Part shown: positions 43,630-52,489 of the stretch, piece by piece
How positions within the stretch are numbered: the first letter of the stretch is position 1
How the letters are laid out: every line of letters starts with the position of its first letter
NCBI GenBank assembly: GCA_964225175.1
Contig: CAXQNK010000105.1
Location: forward strand, 1 to 64,000
Direction of reading: 5' to 3'
DNA from: WTJD01 sp964225175
Lineage (GTDB): Bacteria; Pseudomonadota; Gammaproteobacteria; Xanthomonadales; SZUA-36
Length of the DNA stretch: 64,000 nucleotides
Notes under the pieces: model-generated
What the model was told of the DNA's origin: nothing
The model's input: the letters and a program-made list of their open reading frames with translations, nothing else
Database searches by the model: none
Made by a program: the position numbers and the translations under genes

Positions 43630-43744
43630 GGATAGGAAGTATAAACCACCTTTTTTGGAATTCAGCCCGATATCAGTGGCCTCGGACCTGCGATATTGCA
43701 TAACCTAACAAGAGCTGATCCGCCGGGCTCGCTGGCGCCAGTTC
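43628..43744 (-). repeat. Dispersed regulatory-like repeat, copy C
   Basis: Core GGATAGGAAGTATAAACCAC at 43630-43649, identical to copy B. The minus-strand reading GGTTTATACTTCC abuts the sulfatase-like gene start. All three copies can be read in one minus-strand frame as a related peptide (GLNSKKGGLYFLS, GLQSQLGGLYFLS, GLNCEAGGLCFLS), so part of the conservation might be coding. This copy lies between the groEL terminator and the sulfatase-like gene. Confidence 0.75.
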
Positions 43745-43830
43745 ATCACGTTCATGCTTCGGCAGTTGCACGGGTTTGTCTGCAGCATACTGGCGCGGTT
43801 GCCTGTCGGTAATGCGCAGGGGCAAAAAGA

Positions 43831-43852
43831 AAACCCCGCCGAAGCGGGGTTT
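43831..43852 (-). terminator. groESL rho-independent terminator
   Basis: AAACCCCGC-CGAA-GCGGGGTTT is a perfect 9-base stem with a 4-base loop, flanked by T-rich DNA on both strands (TTTTCTTTTT on the minus strand). It lies about 125 bases past the groEL stop and is the clear terminator of the groES-groEL operon. Confidence 0.85.
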
Positions 43853-43977
43853 CTTTTCTCTCACCGGGTGGAATCTGGTGAGAACAAATGGTTCGTGGGA
43901 AGGCGCTGGAGCCCTGGGTAATGACCGTCGAAGCAGGTGAACGGCAACGCCCCCACGGGGCATTTGGGCCAGCAGAT

Positions 43978-45618
<1,641 letters not shown>

Positions 45619-45657
45619 GGTTGATTCCTCAAGTCTATAATTTCAGCGGGAGCCTGA

Positions 45658-45948
45658 TCAGGATTCGATCACGGCCATGATGTCTTCTTCACGCATGACG
45701 AGCAGTTCCTCGCCATCCACTTTGACTTCGGTGCCGGAATATTTTCCGAAAAGCACCGTGTCGCCGACCTGGACATCAAGGGCACGTTTGTCCCCGTTTT
45801 CCAGGATCTTGCCGTTCCCTGCAGCGAGCACCTCGCCGCGGACGGGTTTCTCAGTGGCCGAGTCGGGAATAACGATCCCGCCGGCGGACATGCGCTCTTC
45901 TTCCATGCGCTTAACAATCACACGGTCGTGTAAAGGACGAAGTTTCAT
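45658..45948 (-). CDS. groS: Co-chaperonin GroES (10 kDa)
   Basis: A 96-residue co-chaperonin (MKLRPLHDRVIVKRMEEE, with the mobile loop SAGGIVIPDSATEKP and GEVLAAGNGKI) that caps the GroEL cage. ATG 45948 is the standard GroES start. A nine-codon upstream extension is not family-like. It is preceded by a sigma-32-type promoter at 46074-46102. Confidence 0.98.
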   Translation of the reverse strand: MKLRPLHDRVIVKRMEEERMSAGGIVIPDSATEKPVRGEVLAAGNGKILENGDKRALDVQVGDTVLFGKYSGTEVKVDGEELLVMREEDIMAVIES

Positions 45949-45997
45949 TGGAAGTTCTCCCAAAATCTGTTCCAAACTAAAATAAATTAAATGTCAC

Positions 45998-46021
45998 CGA
46001 CACAATTCTTGGACTGTGTCG
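45998..46021 (-). promoter_or_regulatory. Hairpin in groES 5' untranslated region
   Basis: CGACACA (45998-46004) and TGTGTCG (46015-46021) form a perfect 7-base stem with a 10-base loop inside the ~120-base leader of groES mRNA, about 50 bases before the start codon. It is not the CIRCE operator (no TTAGCACTC repeats). It might stabilise the leader or respond to temperature, or be a chance structure. Confidence 0.4.
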
Positions 46022-46073
46022 TGTGCATGCCTTCCTCAGGCCCAACTCTCGTTGAATCTGAGGCCTGCGCACG

Positions 46074-46102
46074 ATATGGAGCCCTGCCTGGGTCATTTCA
46101 AG
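46074..46102 (-). promoter_or_regulatory. Sigma-32 heat-shock promoter of groESL
   Basis: On the minus strand, CTTGAAA (46102-46096) and CTCCATAT (46081-46074) are separated by 14 bases, close to the RpoH consensus CTTGAAA-N(13-15)-CCCCATnT. The start would fall near 46067, giving a groES leader of about 120 bases. It overlaps the region just past the dksA-like gene's end, so heat-shock control of groESL is independent of that gene. Confidence 0.82.
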
Positions 46103-46175
46103 TGCCTGGAGCCGGAATTTCGCAGCGTTCCGGAGCATGAGCTTTTGCTTTGCAACCCGGCCGGGACACAAGTTT

Positions 46176-46529
46176 CTAGCCCGAGCCTTCCGCCTCGCTT
46201 GCACAGCCGATACACAGCAAGGCTACCGGATCCGCCTCGAGGCGCAACGGATTGATGGGATTTCCGCAGGCATCGCACTCGCCGTAGCGGCCGTGTTCGA
46301 TGCGCTCGAGCGCGAAGGCCACCCCTTTCAGCAAGCTGCGCCGGCGCTCACCCGTGGCCCTTGATAATGCCTGACCCTGTAGTGCATCCATGCGCGAGAG
46401 CCGCCCGACTCGGGCCTGGTCAAGCTCAACAGGTCGTTCTGTTTCCCGGCCGGTTTCGTCCGCAATACGCAGCGCCGCCTGGAGTTCCAGCAGCTGTGTT
46501 TTCAATTGTTGCAAGGTTTCTGAATCCAT
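46176..46529 (-). CDS. TraR/DksA-family zinc-finger regulator
   Basis: A 117-residue DksA-like protein. The N-terminal half is a coiled coil (LQQLKTQLLELQAALRI..). The C-terminal half is the C4 zinc finger with CxxC pairs in GECDACGNPIN and LLCIGCAS. It is shorter than E. coli DksA (151) and lacks the DxxDxA coiled-coil tip I would expect for full ppGpp-type RNA polymerase action, so it is a DksA-related protein rather than DksA itself. It lies 30 bases downstream of the DUF456 gene on the same strand. Confidence 0.87.
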   Translation of the reverse strand: MDSETLQQLKTQLLELQAALRIADETGRETERPVELDQARVGRLSRMDALQGQALSRATGERRRSLLKGVAFALERIEHGRYGECDACGNPINPLRLEADPVALLCIGCASEAEGSG

Positions 46530-46559
46530 GAGGCTCGCGTGACCCTTAATGCGCTTCAG

Positions 46560-47051
46560 CTAGGCACCCAGTATGAACTGGAAAAGGAAGATTCCGACCA
46601 TGAAAAACGCTATGCCCAGTTTCGCCGCAGTCCCGACGATGACTCCGAGCCAGGCGCCATAGCCTGCACGTCCCGCATCATCCAGTGTTCTTCCGGTGCT
46701 CAGCTCAGCAATGACAGCGCCAAGAAACGGGCCCAGAATGATCCCTGGTAGCCCGAAAAACATTCCAACGATGGCGCCCACCGTCGCGCCCCAAAACGCC
46801 TTCTGGCTTGCGCCGAGGCGCTTTGCGCCGAGGGCGGCGGCAAGAAAATCGACTAACCAGGCCAGGGCGGTTAAGCCGCCAAGAATTGCAATGGTTGCGC
46901 CGCCTACCAGCTGAAAACCTTCCGCCCAGGCAGCGAGCAGCAATCCGCCAAAAATCAGCGGGATTCCGGGCAGCGCGGGAATAACCGTCCCTACAAGCCC
47001 ACCGAGCACAATCAGTGCAGACAGTATCCACCAGAGTATTTGCCAGTCCAT
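46560..47051 (-). CDS. DUF456 family membrane protein
   Basis: A 163-residue membrane protein with four to five hydrophobic, Gly/Ala-rich helices. Recognisable DUF456 blocks are GTVIPALPGIPLIFGGLLLAAW, LGAKRLGASQKAFWGATVGAIVG and FFGLPGIILGPFLGAVIAEL. The molecular function of the family is unknown to me. ATG 47051 (MDWQILWWILSAL) is chosen over an upstream frame extension of 34 codons that looks non-coding. It diverges from the ACT-domain gene. Confidence 0.87.
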   Translation of the reverse strand: MDWQILWWILSALIVLGGLVGTVIPALPGIPLIFGGLLLAAWAEGFQLVGGATIAILGGLTALAWLVDFLAAALGAKRLGASQKAFWGATVGAIVGMFFGLPGIILGPFLGAVIAELSTGRTLDDAGRAGYGAWLGVIVGTAAKLGIAFFMVGIFLFQFILGA

Positions 47052-47242
47052 ATTCAGATGGAATGGGGCCCACCCCGGAGCGAAACAAGTCTGCCACTGG
47101 TTCGGGATCGGTATTGCATGTTCTTCCAGGCGGGCGGGGCGGGCTTGAGCCAAACAGTGGTTTTACGGGCCTGGCTCAGGTTTTCGGAGACGGTGTCTTC
47201 CTGGTGCGGTATGCTGACCCAATCAGAAAACGGAGGAGAGCG

Positions 47243-47641
47243 TTGGAATTAAAAGGCCTTACGATCGTCCAGGACAATCGCCCGGGTCTGCTGGCGGAAG
47301 TGACCACCCTGCTGGAGTCAAAGGGCATCAATATAAGCTCAATCGGGGGAGAAACTGTCGAGGCGGTCGCAGCTCTGCATCTCATTGCCACGCCCTATCA
47401 GGATTGCCTTAAGGTGCTCTCTGATGCCGGCTTCAAAGTGTTTACCAACGAACAAATCATTATTCGGCTGAGAGATGAGCCGGGCGCTCTCGCCTCCGTT
47501 TCCCGGCAGTTGGCCAACGACCAGGTTGACATCAGGAGCATTCATTTTGTGGATCGGGCTGAAGATGTCTGCGTCTTTGCCCTGGTGACGGGAAACGATT
47601 TTCGGGCCCGACAGCTTCTGCGGGAAGTGTTGGTCTCCTGA
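47243..47641 (+). CDS. Double ACT-domain protein
   Basis: A 132-residue protein made of two ACT domains (about 1-65: LKGLTIVQDNRPGLLAEVTTLLESKGINI; about 70-132: IIRLRDEPGALASVSRQLANDQVDI), which bind amino acids or similar ligands. The start is TTG at 47243, chosen because GGAGGAG lies 5 bases upstream, while the longer frame to 47015 runs into the divergent DUF456 gene. It may be a free-standing regulator of amino-acid metabolism. There is no catalytic domain attached. Confidence 0.82.
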   Translation: MELKGLTIVQDNRPGLLAEVTTLLESKGINISSIGGETVEAVAALHLIATPYQDCLKVLSDAGFKVFTNEQIIIRLRDEPGALASVSRQLANDQVDIRSIHFVDRAEDVCVFALVTGNDFRARQLLREVLVS

Positions 47642-47836
47642 GGCGGCAATGCAGTGGCGCTCGAGCGGGCAGTGTTTCGATGCCGGTTACTACTGCCGGG
47701 CTGGAATGACGCTCTCGCCATACCATCAATGTATATCTGCACTTAATGGGTGAGGAGTATCAGGTGGCGAGGGTGGTTGCACTATTCTAACCCGCGGACC
47801 GCTTCAGGAAATCTGCTCACTTGAACAGCTCTGAAT

Positions 47837-48259
47837 TCAGCTGTCTCTCCTCCAGTCCCGGCGGCGGTCAGCCTTGACCCGCCCGCGTCTGGTTTTCAGA
47901 TCGACCCTGCGCATCCTGGTAGCGCGGCTAGGCTGAGTCTTTCTGCGTTGCGGTCTCCGGACTAGGCCCCTTCGAAGCAATTGCGACAGGCGTTCGAGCG
48001 CATCTTCACGATTGCGCTCCTGGGTTCTAAATCGCCGGGCTTTGATGTGGATGATGCCATCACGAGCAATTCTTGAATCGGCCAGGCGGAGCAGGCGGGC
48101 CTTGCAATATTCCGGAAGAGAGGACCGAGTGATGTCAAACCTTAGGTAAATCGCTGAGGACACCTTGTTCACGTTTTGTCCGCCGGGCCCGCTTGAGCGA
48201 ACGGCGCGCATTTCGATTTCGGCCATTGGAACACAGATCTTTGGGCTGATTTGAAGCAA
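47837..48259 (-). CDS. arfB: Alternative ribosome-rescue factor ArfB (peptidyl-tRNA hydrolase)
   Basis: A 140-residue RF1/RF2-like protein that frees stalled ribosomes. The catalytic GGQ motif is clear (SSGPGGQNVNKVSS), followed by AIYLRFDI and a strongly basic C-terminal tail that enters the mRNA channel. The N-terminal IS-K-I-x-VP-x-x-E-I-E matches ArfB (ISRHVAIPDGELEI), so translation probably begins at TTG 48259. The ATG at 48226 would remove these residues, and a start at 48343 adds unrelated ones. Confidence 0.85.
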   Translation of the reverse strand: MLQISPKICVPMAEIEMRAVRSSGPGGQNVNKVSSAIYLRFDITRSSLPEYCKARLLRLADSRIARDGIIHIKARRFRTQERNREDALERLSQLLRRGLVRRPQRRKTQPSRATRMRRVDLKTRRGRVKADRRRDWRRDS

Positions 48260-48330
48260 CGGGAGCAACAGGCAATGGACCGATAGGCAGTGTACCAGTT
48301 GAGGTCCGAAAAGGCGGGGTAAAAAATATG

Positions 48331-48359
48331 TTGACATGTACAATAGTTGTATAGATAAT
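48331..48359 (+). promoter_or_regulatory. Strong sigma-70 promoter with TGTACA/TGTATA boxes in the spacer
   Basis: TTGACA (48331-48336), 17-base spacer, GATAAT (48354-48359): a near-perfect sigma-70 promoter on the plus strand. The spacer begins with TGTACA (48337-48342) and ends with TGTATA (48348-48353). The same TGTACA box stands right behind the -35 of the litR promoter, so LitR probably represses both. It faces away from arfB and drives the candidate small RNA. Confidence 0.8.
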
Positions 48360-48365
48360 AAGGCA

Positions 48366-48477
48366 CGTTGAGTTCATTTGTGTATATGTTTCTGTTCTAG
48401 ACACATCCCCCGGGACTCTGCCTATCTCCCTCAGGCAGACCCATGCTTAACCCCGGCCCCCTGCCGGGGTTTTTTTT
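48366..48477 (+). ncRNA. Candidate small RNA (about 110 nt), possibly light-regulated
   Basis: A transcript from about 48366 to the T-run at 48477 would have a strong promoter and an intrinsic terminator but no reading frame of note. A hairpin TCTGCCT (48417-48423)/AGGCAGA (48433-48439) exposes the loop ATCTCCCTC, an anti-Shine-Dalgarno-like sequence often used by regulatory RNAs. The promoter-box-terminator set and the lack of coding are seen in the sequence. The regulatory function is inference. Confidence 0.65.
48449..48477 (+). terminator. Intrinsic terminator of the candidate small RNA
   Basis: CCCCGGC (48451-48457) pairs with GCCGGGG (48463-48469), extended by AA/TT, around a 5-base loop and followed by eight T (48470-48477). 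The T-run is only on the plus strand side, so it terminates rightward transcription coming from the promoter at 48331. Confidence 0.9.
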
Positions 48478-48492
48478 GGAGGCCAAAAAAAG

Positions 48493-48540
48493 TTGTACAA
48501 AAAGTTTACTTTGTACAGTTTACCGTTTATGCTATGTACA
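48493..48540 (+). promoter_or_regulatory. litR promoter with three TGTACA operator boxes
   Basis: TGTACA boxes occur at 48494-48499, 48512-48517 and 48535-48540, preceded by T or A. The first two are 18 bases apart. A sigma-70 promoter TTTACT (48505-48510), 17-base spacer, TATGCT (48528-48533) overlaps the middle box. A related CGTACA follows at 48569. LitR/CarH family regulators are known to bind TGTACA-containing repeats, so this looks like autoregulation of the operon. Confidence 0.75.
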
Positions 48541-48578
48541 CATTATGAATCGAAAATATGTGAAACAACGTACATTTT

Positions 48579-49502
48579 ATGGCGACCAACCCTGACAGTG
48601 AGGCGGGTACTTTCTTCCCCATCAGGACAGTCTCGGACCTGACGGGCGTTAACCCGATTACACTGCGTGCCTGGGAGCGGCGGTACGGCCTGCTGAGGCC
48701 GATCCGAAAAGAAAGTGGGCACCGTCTCTACACGCAGGAACACATCGATCTTGTCAACCAGGTCGTGGGCCTGCTTGACCGGGGCATGCGCATCGGCCAG
48801 GTCAAGGCGCACCTTGACGCCCGGGATGAGGCCAACGCAAGTCAGGGCGAAGGTGACATTTGGCGCCGCTACCGAGACAAAATGGTGGCGGCAGTCATCT
48901 GTTTCGATGAGGGCAGCCTCGAAGAAACGTACGGTGAGGCCTTATCGCTCTATCCGGTTTCCACGGTCACAGAGCGATTGGTTACCCCCCTGCTGAAGGA
49001 ACTGGGTCGGCGGTGGGTCGAAGGCGAGGGGAGTGTCGCCGAAGAGCACTTCTTCGCCTTTTATTTGCGTAACAAGCTGGGCGCGCGTTTCCATCACCGG
49101 TTCAGGACTACCCGTGGCACACGCCTGCTGATGGCTTGCCTTCCGGGGGACCGGCATGAGACGGGCCTGCTGCTCTTTGCCCTGGCCGCCAACGATGCGG
49201 GATTTGATACCACCTTGTTGGGTGCGGACATGCCGCTGGAAGAGTTGCCGGCCGCCGTCAAAAAAACAGCGAGTCGGGCCGTGATTCTCTCAGGAACGCT
49301 GCAGCCGACCGCTGAAGTGCTCGAGCGAGAGCTGCCTGCCTTGGTGCGCAACCTGGCTGTGCCGCTATACATCGGCGGGCAGGCTTCCACCCGGGCTGCC
49401 GATGCAATTCGCCGGGCCGGCGCCGAGGTGTTGGGTATCGATATTCAACAGGGCATCAGCCGGTTGATCGATAAGACCGCTCCGCTCGGGGCCGTTGTCT
49501 AA
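48579..49502 (+). CDS. litR: LitR/CarH-type B12-dependent MerR photoreceptor regulator
   Basis: A 307-residue regulator. Residues ~12-80 are a MerR winged helix-turn-helix (LTGVNPITLRAWERRYGLL). Residues 100-175 form the helical cap with Trp146 and Glu156-His157 at the spacing of the CarH light-sensing residues, and about 180-300 form the cobalamin Rossmann domain with the DxHxxG motif (Asp191, His193, Gly196). In this family adenosylcobalamin holds the repressor on DNA in the dark and light releases it. It is the first gene of the operon running to the photolyase at 58444. Confidence 0.9.
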   Translation: MATNPDSEAGTFFPIRTVSDLTGVNPITLRAWERRYGLLRPIRKESGHRLYTQEHIDLVNQVVGLLDRGMRIGQVKAHLDARDEANASQGEGDIWRRYRDKMVAAVICFDEGSLEETYGEALSLYPVSTVTERLVTPLLKELGRRWVEGEGSVAEEHFFAFYLRNKLGARFHHRFRTTRGTRLLMACLPGDRHETGLLLFALAANDAGFDTTLLGADMPLEELPAAVKKTASRAVILSGTLQPTAEVLERELPALVRNLAVPLYIGGQASTRAADAIRRAGAEVLGIDIQQGISRLIDKTAPLGAVV

Positions 49503-49513
49503 GGACCTCCAAG

Positions 49514-50614
49514 ATGGCGCGAGTATTTCCCTCTGCAGATTCCCTGACTCCGCGCAACTCGGGCCCGATCGGCTGGGCCGAACTTGGCCTCGTGCCAGAC
49601 TCGGTCATCAGGGCTGCCATTCGCCGCCTCAACAGGCAGCGACTGGTGGAAATAAGCGCTGCAAACGTCGAGGCCAGTTCATCGCAACTCAACGCGTTTG
49701 TGGACCACATGCGCGCAGCGCCGGTCGCTCTCGTACCCGACTTGGCCAACGAACAACACTACGAAGTGCCGGCATCGTTTTTCGGTCATGTCATGGGCTT
49801 GCATCGAAAATACAGCTGTTGTTTCTGGCCTGACAAGGACAGTTCGCTTGATGGCGCTGAGTCAGCCGCCCTGGCCATCACCAGCGAACGGGCCGGTCTG
49901 GAGGATGGACAAAACATTCTCGAGCTTGGCTGTGGGTGGGGCTCGCTCACATTGTGGGTTGCAGAGCATTATCCGAACAGTCGAATTCTTGGGGTTTCCA
50001 ATTCGAGCAGCCAGCGGGAGTACATCACGGAACAGGCACGCCAACGCGGGCTGAACAACGTTGAGATTATGACCTGCGATATGAACCAGTTCGATGCCGG
50101 GCGTCAATTCGACAGGGTTGTATCCATCGAAATGTTTGAACATATGAGGAACTACGAGGAGATGTTCAAACGAGTGGCCGGCTGGCTCAATGACCGCGGG
50201 CGTTTTTTTATGCACGTATTCTGCCATCGAAGTACGGCCTATCCGTTCGAGGACAATGGTCCATCTGACTGGATGAGCCGTCACTTTTTCTCCGGCGGAA
50301 TGATGCCCTCCGCTGACCTGCCGCTGAGATTCCAGCGTCATCTGAAGCTGGAACGCCAATGGCTTTGGAACGGCTGTCATTACGAGAAAACGGCAAATGC
50401 CTGGCTGCGAAACATGGATCAGCACCGCGGTGACATCATGCCCATTCTGGAAAACACTTACGGTTCGTCAGACGCTGCCATGTGGTTTCAGCGCTGGCGT
50501 ATTTTTTTCATGGCGTGCGCGGAGCTTTTTGGGCATGACGAGGGCCGCGAGTGGTTCGTGAGCCATTACCGGTTTAAGCCCCACACCGGCACTTCGGGGA
50601 GCGACAAGCGATGA
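49514..50614 (+). CDS. Cfa-like SAM-dependent methyltransferase
   Basis: A 366-residue methyltransferase of the cyclopropane-fatty-acid-synthase/coclaurine-methyltransferase group. The lipid-type N-terminal motif QHYEVPASFFGHVMGLHRKYSCCFW precedes SAM motif I ILELGCGWGSLTLWVAE and the VVSIEMFEHMRNYEE block. Such enzymes add methyl to unsaturated phospholipid chains or small amines. It lies directly after litR and overlaps DUF2878 by 4 bases. It differs from the second Cfa-like gene (55494-56744), so the two probably act on different substrates. Confidence 0.88.
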   Translation: MARVFPSADSLTPRNSGPIGWAELGLVPDSVIRAAIRRLNRQRLVEISAANVEASSSQLNAFVDHMRAAPVALVPDLANEQHYEVPASFFGHVMGLHRKYSCCFWPDKDSSLDGAESAALAITSERAGLEDGQNILELGCGWGSLTLWVAEHYPNSRILGVSNSSSQREYITEQARQRGLNNVEIMTCDMNQFDAGRQFDRVVSIEMFEHMRNYEEMFKRVAGWLNDRGRFFMHVFCHRSTAYPFEDNGPSDWMSRHFFSGGMMPSADLPLRFQRHLKLERQWLWNGCHYEKTANAWLRNMDQHRGDIMPILENTYGSSDAAMWFQRWRIFFMACAELFGHDEGREWFVSHYRFKPHTGTSGSDKR

Positions 50615-51174
50615 CTCGAGTATTAATCAATTTTATTTGTTTCCAGCTCGGCTGGTTTGCATGCGTCATCAGCGCGGCCGAGGGCGTTCCAGTTGTCGGG
50701 TTGGCCATGGCTGCCGCCGCCGTTGGTTTGCACCTGTTTCTTGCCCGCGACGCCCAGGCGGAGGGGTTGCTGGTTGTGTTTGCCGTGATCATAGGCCTGG
50801 GCTACGACAGTCTGCTGGTGGCTTCCGGCTGGATTCGTTACCCGAGCGGTATGGTCATTCCCGGCCTGGCACCCTACTGGATTCTTGCCATCTGGGCGCT
50901 TTTCGCAACCACGCTAAACCTGTCCATGGCCTGGCTGCGCGATCGTTTGTGGCTTGCAGCGGCCTTGGGGGCCTTGTTTGGACCCCTGAGTTATCTCGGC
51001 GGCGGGCGTCTTGGAGGGCTGGAATTTCTGCAGTCCACGGCCGCATTGACAGCGCTCTCTGCGGGTTGGGCTGTACTGATGCCCCTGATGCTGATGCTTT
51101 CGGTGCGCTTTGACGGAACTGCGAGAGTTGCGGAAATGGAATTGGTGTCTTCCGCCCAGAGGCAGGAGTCGTGA
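50611..51174 (+). CDS. DUF2878 membrane protein
   Basis: A 187-residue membrane protein with about six hydrophobic segments: INFICFQLGWFACVISAA, GLAMAAAAVGLHLFLA, LLVVFAVIIGLGYDSLLVA, YWILAIWALFATTLNLSM, LWLAAALGALFGPLSYLGG and ALTALSAGWAVLMPLMLML. I recognise DUF2878, often found beside Cfa-like, DUF1295 and photolyase genes. Function unknown. Overlaps both neighbours by 4 bases. Confidence 0.82.
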   Translation: MTRVLINFICFQLGWFACVISAAEGVPVVGLAMAAAAVGLHLFLARDAQAEGLLVVFAVIIGLGYDSLLVASGWIRYPSGMVIPGLAPYWILAIWALFATTLNLSMAWLRDRLWLAAALGALFGPLSYLGGGRLGGLEFLQSTAALTALSAGWAVLMPLMLMLSVRFDGTARVAEMELVSSAQRQES

Positions 51175-51962
51175 TTGACTGGTCCTCAGCCTTGGGGGCA
51201 GGGGGAGCGCTTCTCCTGTTTGCCTTCCTGTTTTGGGGTGTGAGCCTGGTACGCAATGACGTCAGTATAGTGGACTCATTGTGGTCCCTCATGTTCCTGC
51301 TGTCTGCTGGCGCGTATGCGCTACTTATTGAGCAACCGGGCCCGCGAACAGGCTGGTTGATTATCCTGGTGGCGGTGTGGGCGTTTCGATTGTCGATCTA
51401 CATTACGTGGCGTAATCACGGCGAACCCGAAGATTATCGCTACCAGGCCATCAGGCGCCGAAACCAGCCTGGTTTCAGATTCAAAAGCCTGTACCTCGTC
51501 TTTGTGCTGCAGGCGGCACTGGCCTGGTTGATCAGCCTGCCCCTGATGGCTGCCATCAGCGGTCAATCCACGCCCGGGTTGCTCGATTACATCGGTATCG
51601 CATTGTGGACGGTCGGCGTTCTTTTCGAGGCCATTGGCGACTGGCAACTGTCCCGTTTCCGGCGCAACCCGGACAACCGCGGCAAGGTGATGGACACGGG
51701 GTTGTGGCGATACACGCGGCATCCGAACTATTTTGGGAACTTTACCCTGTGGTGGGGGTTTTACTTCATCGCCTGCTCCGCAGGCGGAGTCTTGACCGTC
51801 CTCTCGCCCATCTTGATGTCCGTCCTGCTCCTGCGCGTGTCGGGTGTCGCGCTGCTTGAAAAGAGCATCGGCGAGCGGCGTCCGGCATACGCTGACTACA
51901 TCAGGTCTACAAATGCGTTTTTTCCCGGGCCGCGCAAGCGCTATGAGGTATCGGGGTCATGA
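51171..51962 (+). CDS. DUF1295 (steroid 5-alpha-reductase-like) membrane protein
   Basis: A 263-residue integral membrane protein with six to seven helices. Its C-terminal half has the ICMT/steroid-reductase-like pattern GNFTLWWGFYFIACSA, preceded by TGLWRYTRHPNYFGN. Related proteins reduce or methylate lipid substrates with NADPH or SAM, and here a fatty chain is a plausible substrate. The GTG start overlaps the previous stop (GTGA). Confidence 0.86.
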   Translation: MIDWSSALGAGGALLLFAFLFWGVSLVRNDVSIVDSLWSLMFLLSAGAYALLIEQPGPRTGWLIILVAVWAFRLSIYITWRNHGEPEDYRYQAIRRRNQPGFRFKSLYLVFVLQAALAWLISLPLMAAISGQSTPGLLDYIGIALWTVGVLFEAIGDWQLSRFRRNPDNRGKVMDTGLWRYTRHPNYFGNFTLWWGFYFIACSAGGVLTVLSPILMSVLLLRVSGVALLEKSIGERRPAYADYIRSTNAFFPGPRKRYEVSGS

Positions 51963-52489
51963 ACGTTAGGGTCCATCGCTCGCTCATGGCACTGGTCGCC
52001 TGGTCGCTGGGCGCCATCGGCTGCAGTTCAGTGCAGCCGCTTGAGCCGGTCTCAAGCGTCGATCTCGAACGATTCATGGGTGACTGGTATGTCATTGCAA
52101 ACATTCCCACGTTGTTGGAGAAAGGCGCGCACAACGCCATCGAGTCCTACCAGCTCAATGCCGACGGCTCAATCGCCACTACATTTACTTATCGGGCCGG
52201 TGGTTTTGATGGCCCTGAAAAAACGTACCATCCGCGTGGTTTCGTGAGCAGCGAATCCAATGCGGTTTGGGGCATGCGCTTTGTTTGGCCCATCAAGGCG
52301 GATTATCGTATTGTGTATCTCGATGCGGACTACAGCGTCACAATTATCGGTCGAAACAAAAGAGACTTTGTGTGGTTAATGGCCCGGACTCCAAGCATTC
52401 CTGATGCCGAATACCAGCGCTTGGTGGCCTTGATTGTAGATATGGGATACGACGGCCAAAAGCTTAACAAGGTGCCCCAGGAATGGTAA
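51959..52489 (+). CDS. Lipocalin-family lipoprotein (Blc-like)
   Basis: A 176-residue outer-membrane lipocalin. The signal peptide ends GAIGCSS (Cys22 lipidated), followed by the lipocalin motif ERFMGDWYVIANIPTLLEKG and strands ending VWGMRFVWPIKADYRIVYLDADY. Bacterial Blc-type lipocalins bind lysophospholipids or fatty acids, which fits a lipid-modification operon. Overlaps DUF1295 by 4 bases and the desaturase by 7. Confidence 0.9.
   Translation: MNVRVHRSLMALVAWSLGAIGCSSVQPLEPVSSVDLERFMGDWYVIANIPTLLEKGAHNAIESYQLNADGSIATTFTYRAGGFDGPEKTYHPRGFVSSESNAVWGMRFVWPIKADYRIVYLDADYSVTIIGRNKRDFVWLMARTPSIPDAEYQRLVALIVDMGYDGQKLNKVPQEW

Noticed and set aside
45977..46204. Short basic minus-strand frame upstream of groES
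   Set aside because: It overlaps the sigma-32 promoter and leader, is strongly basic without a domain, and has no RBS.
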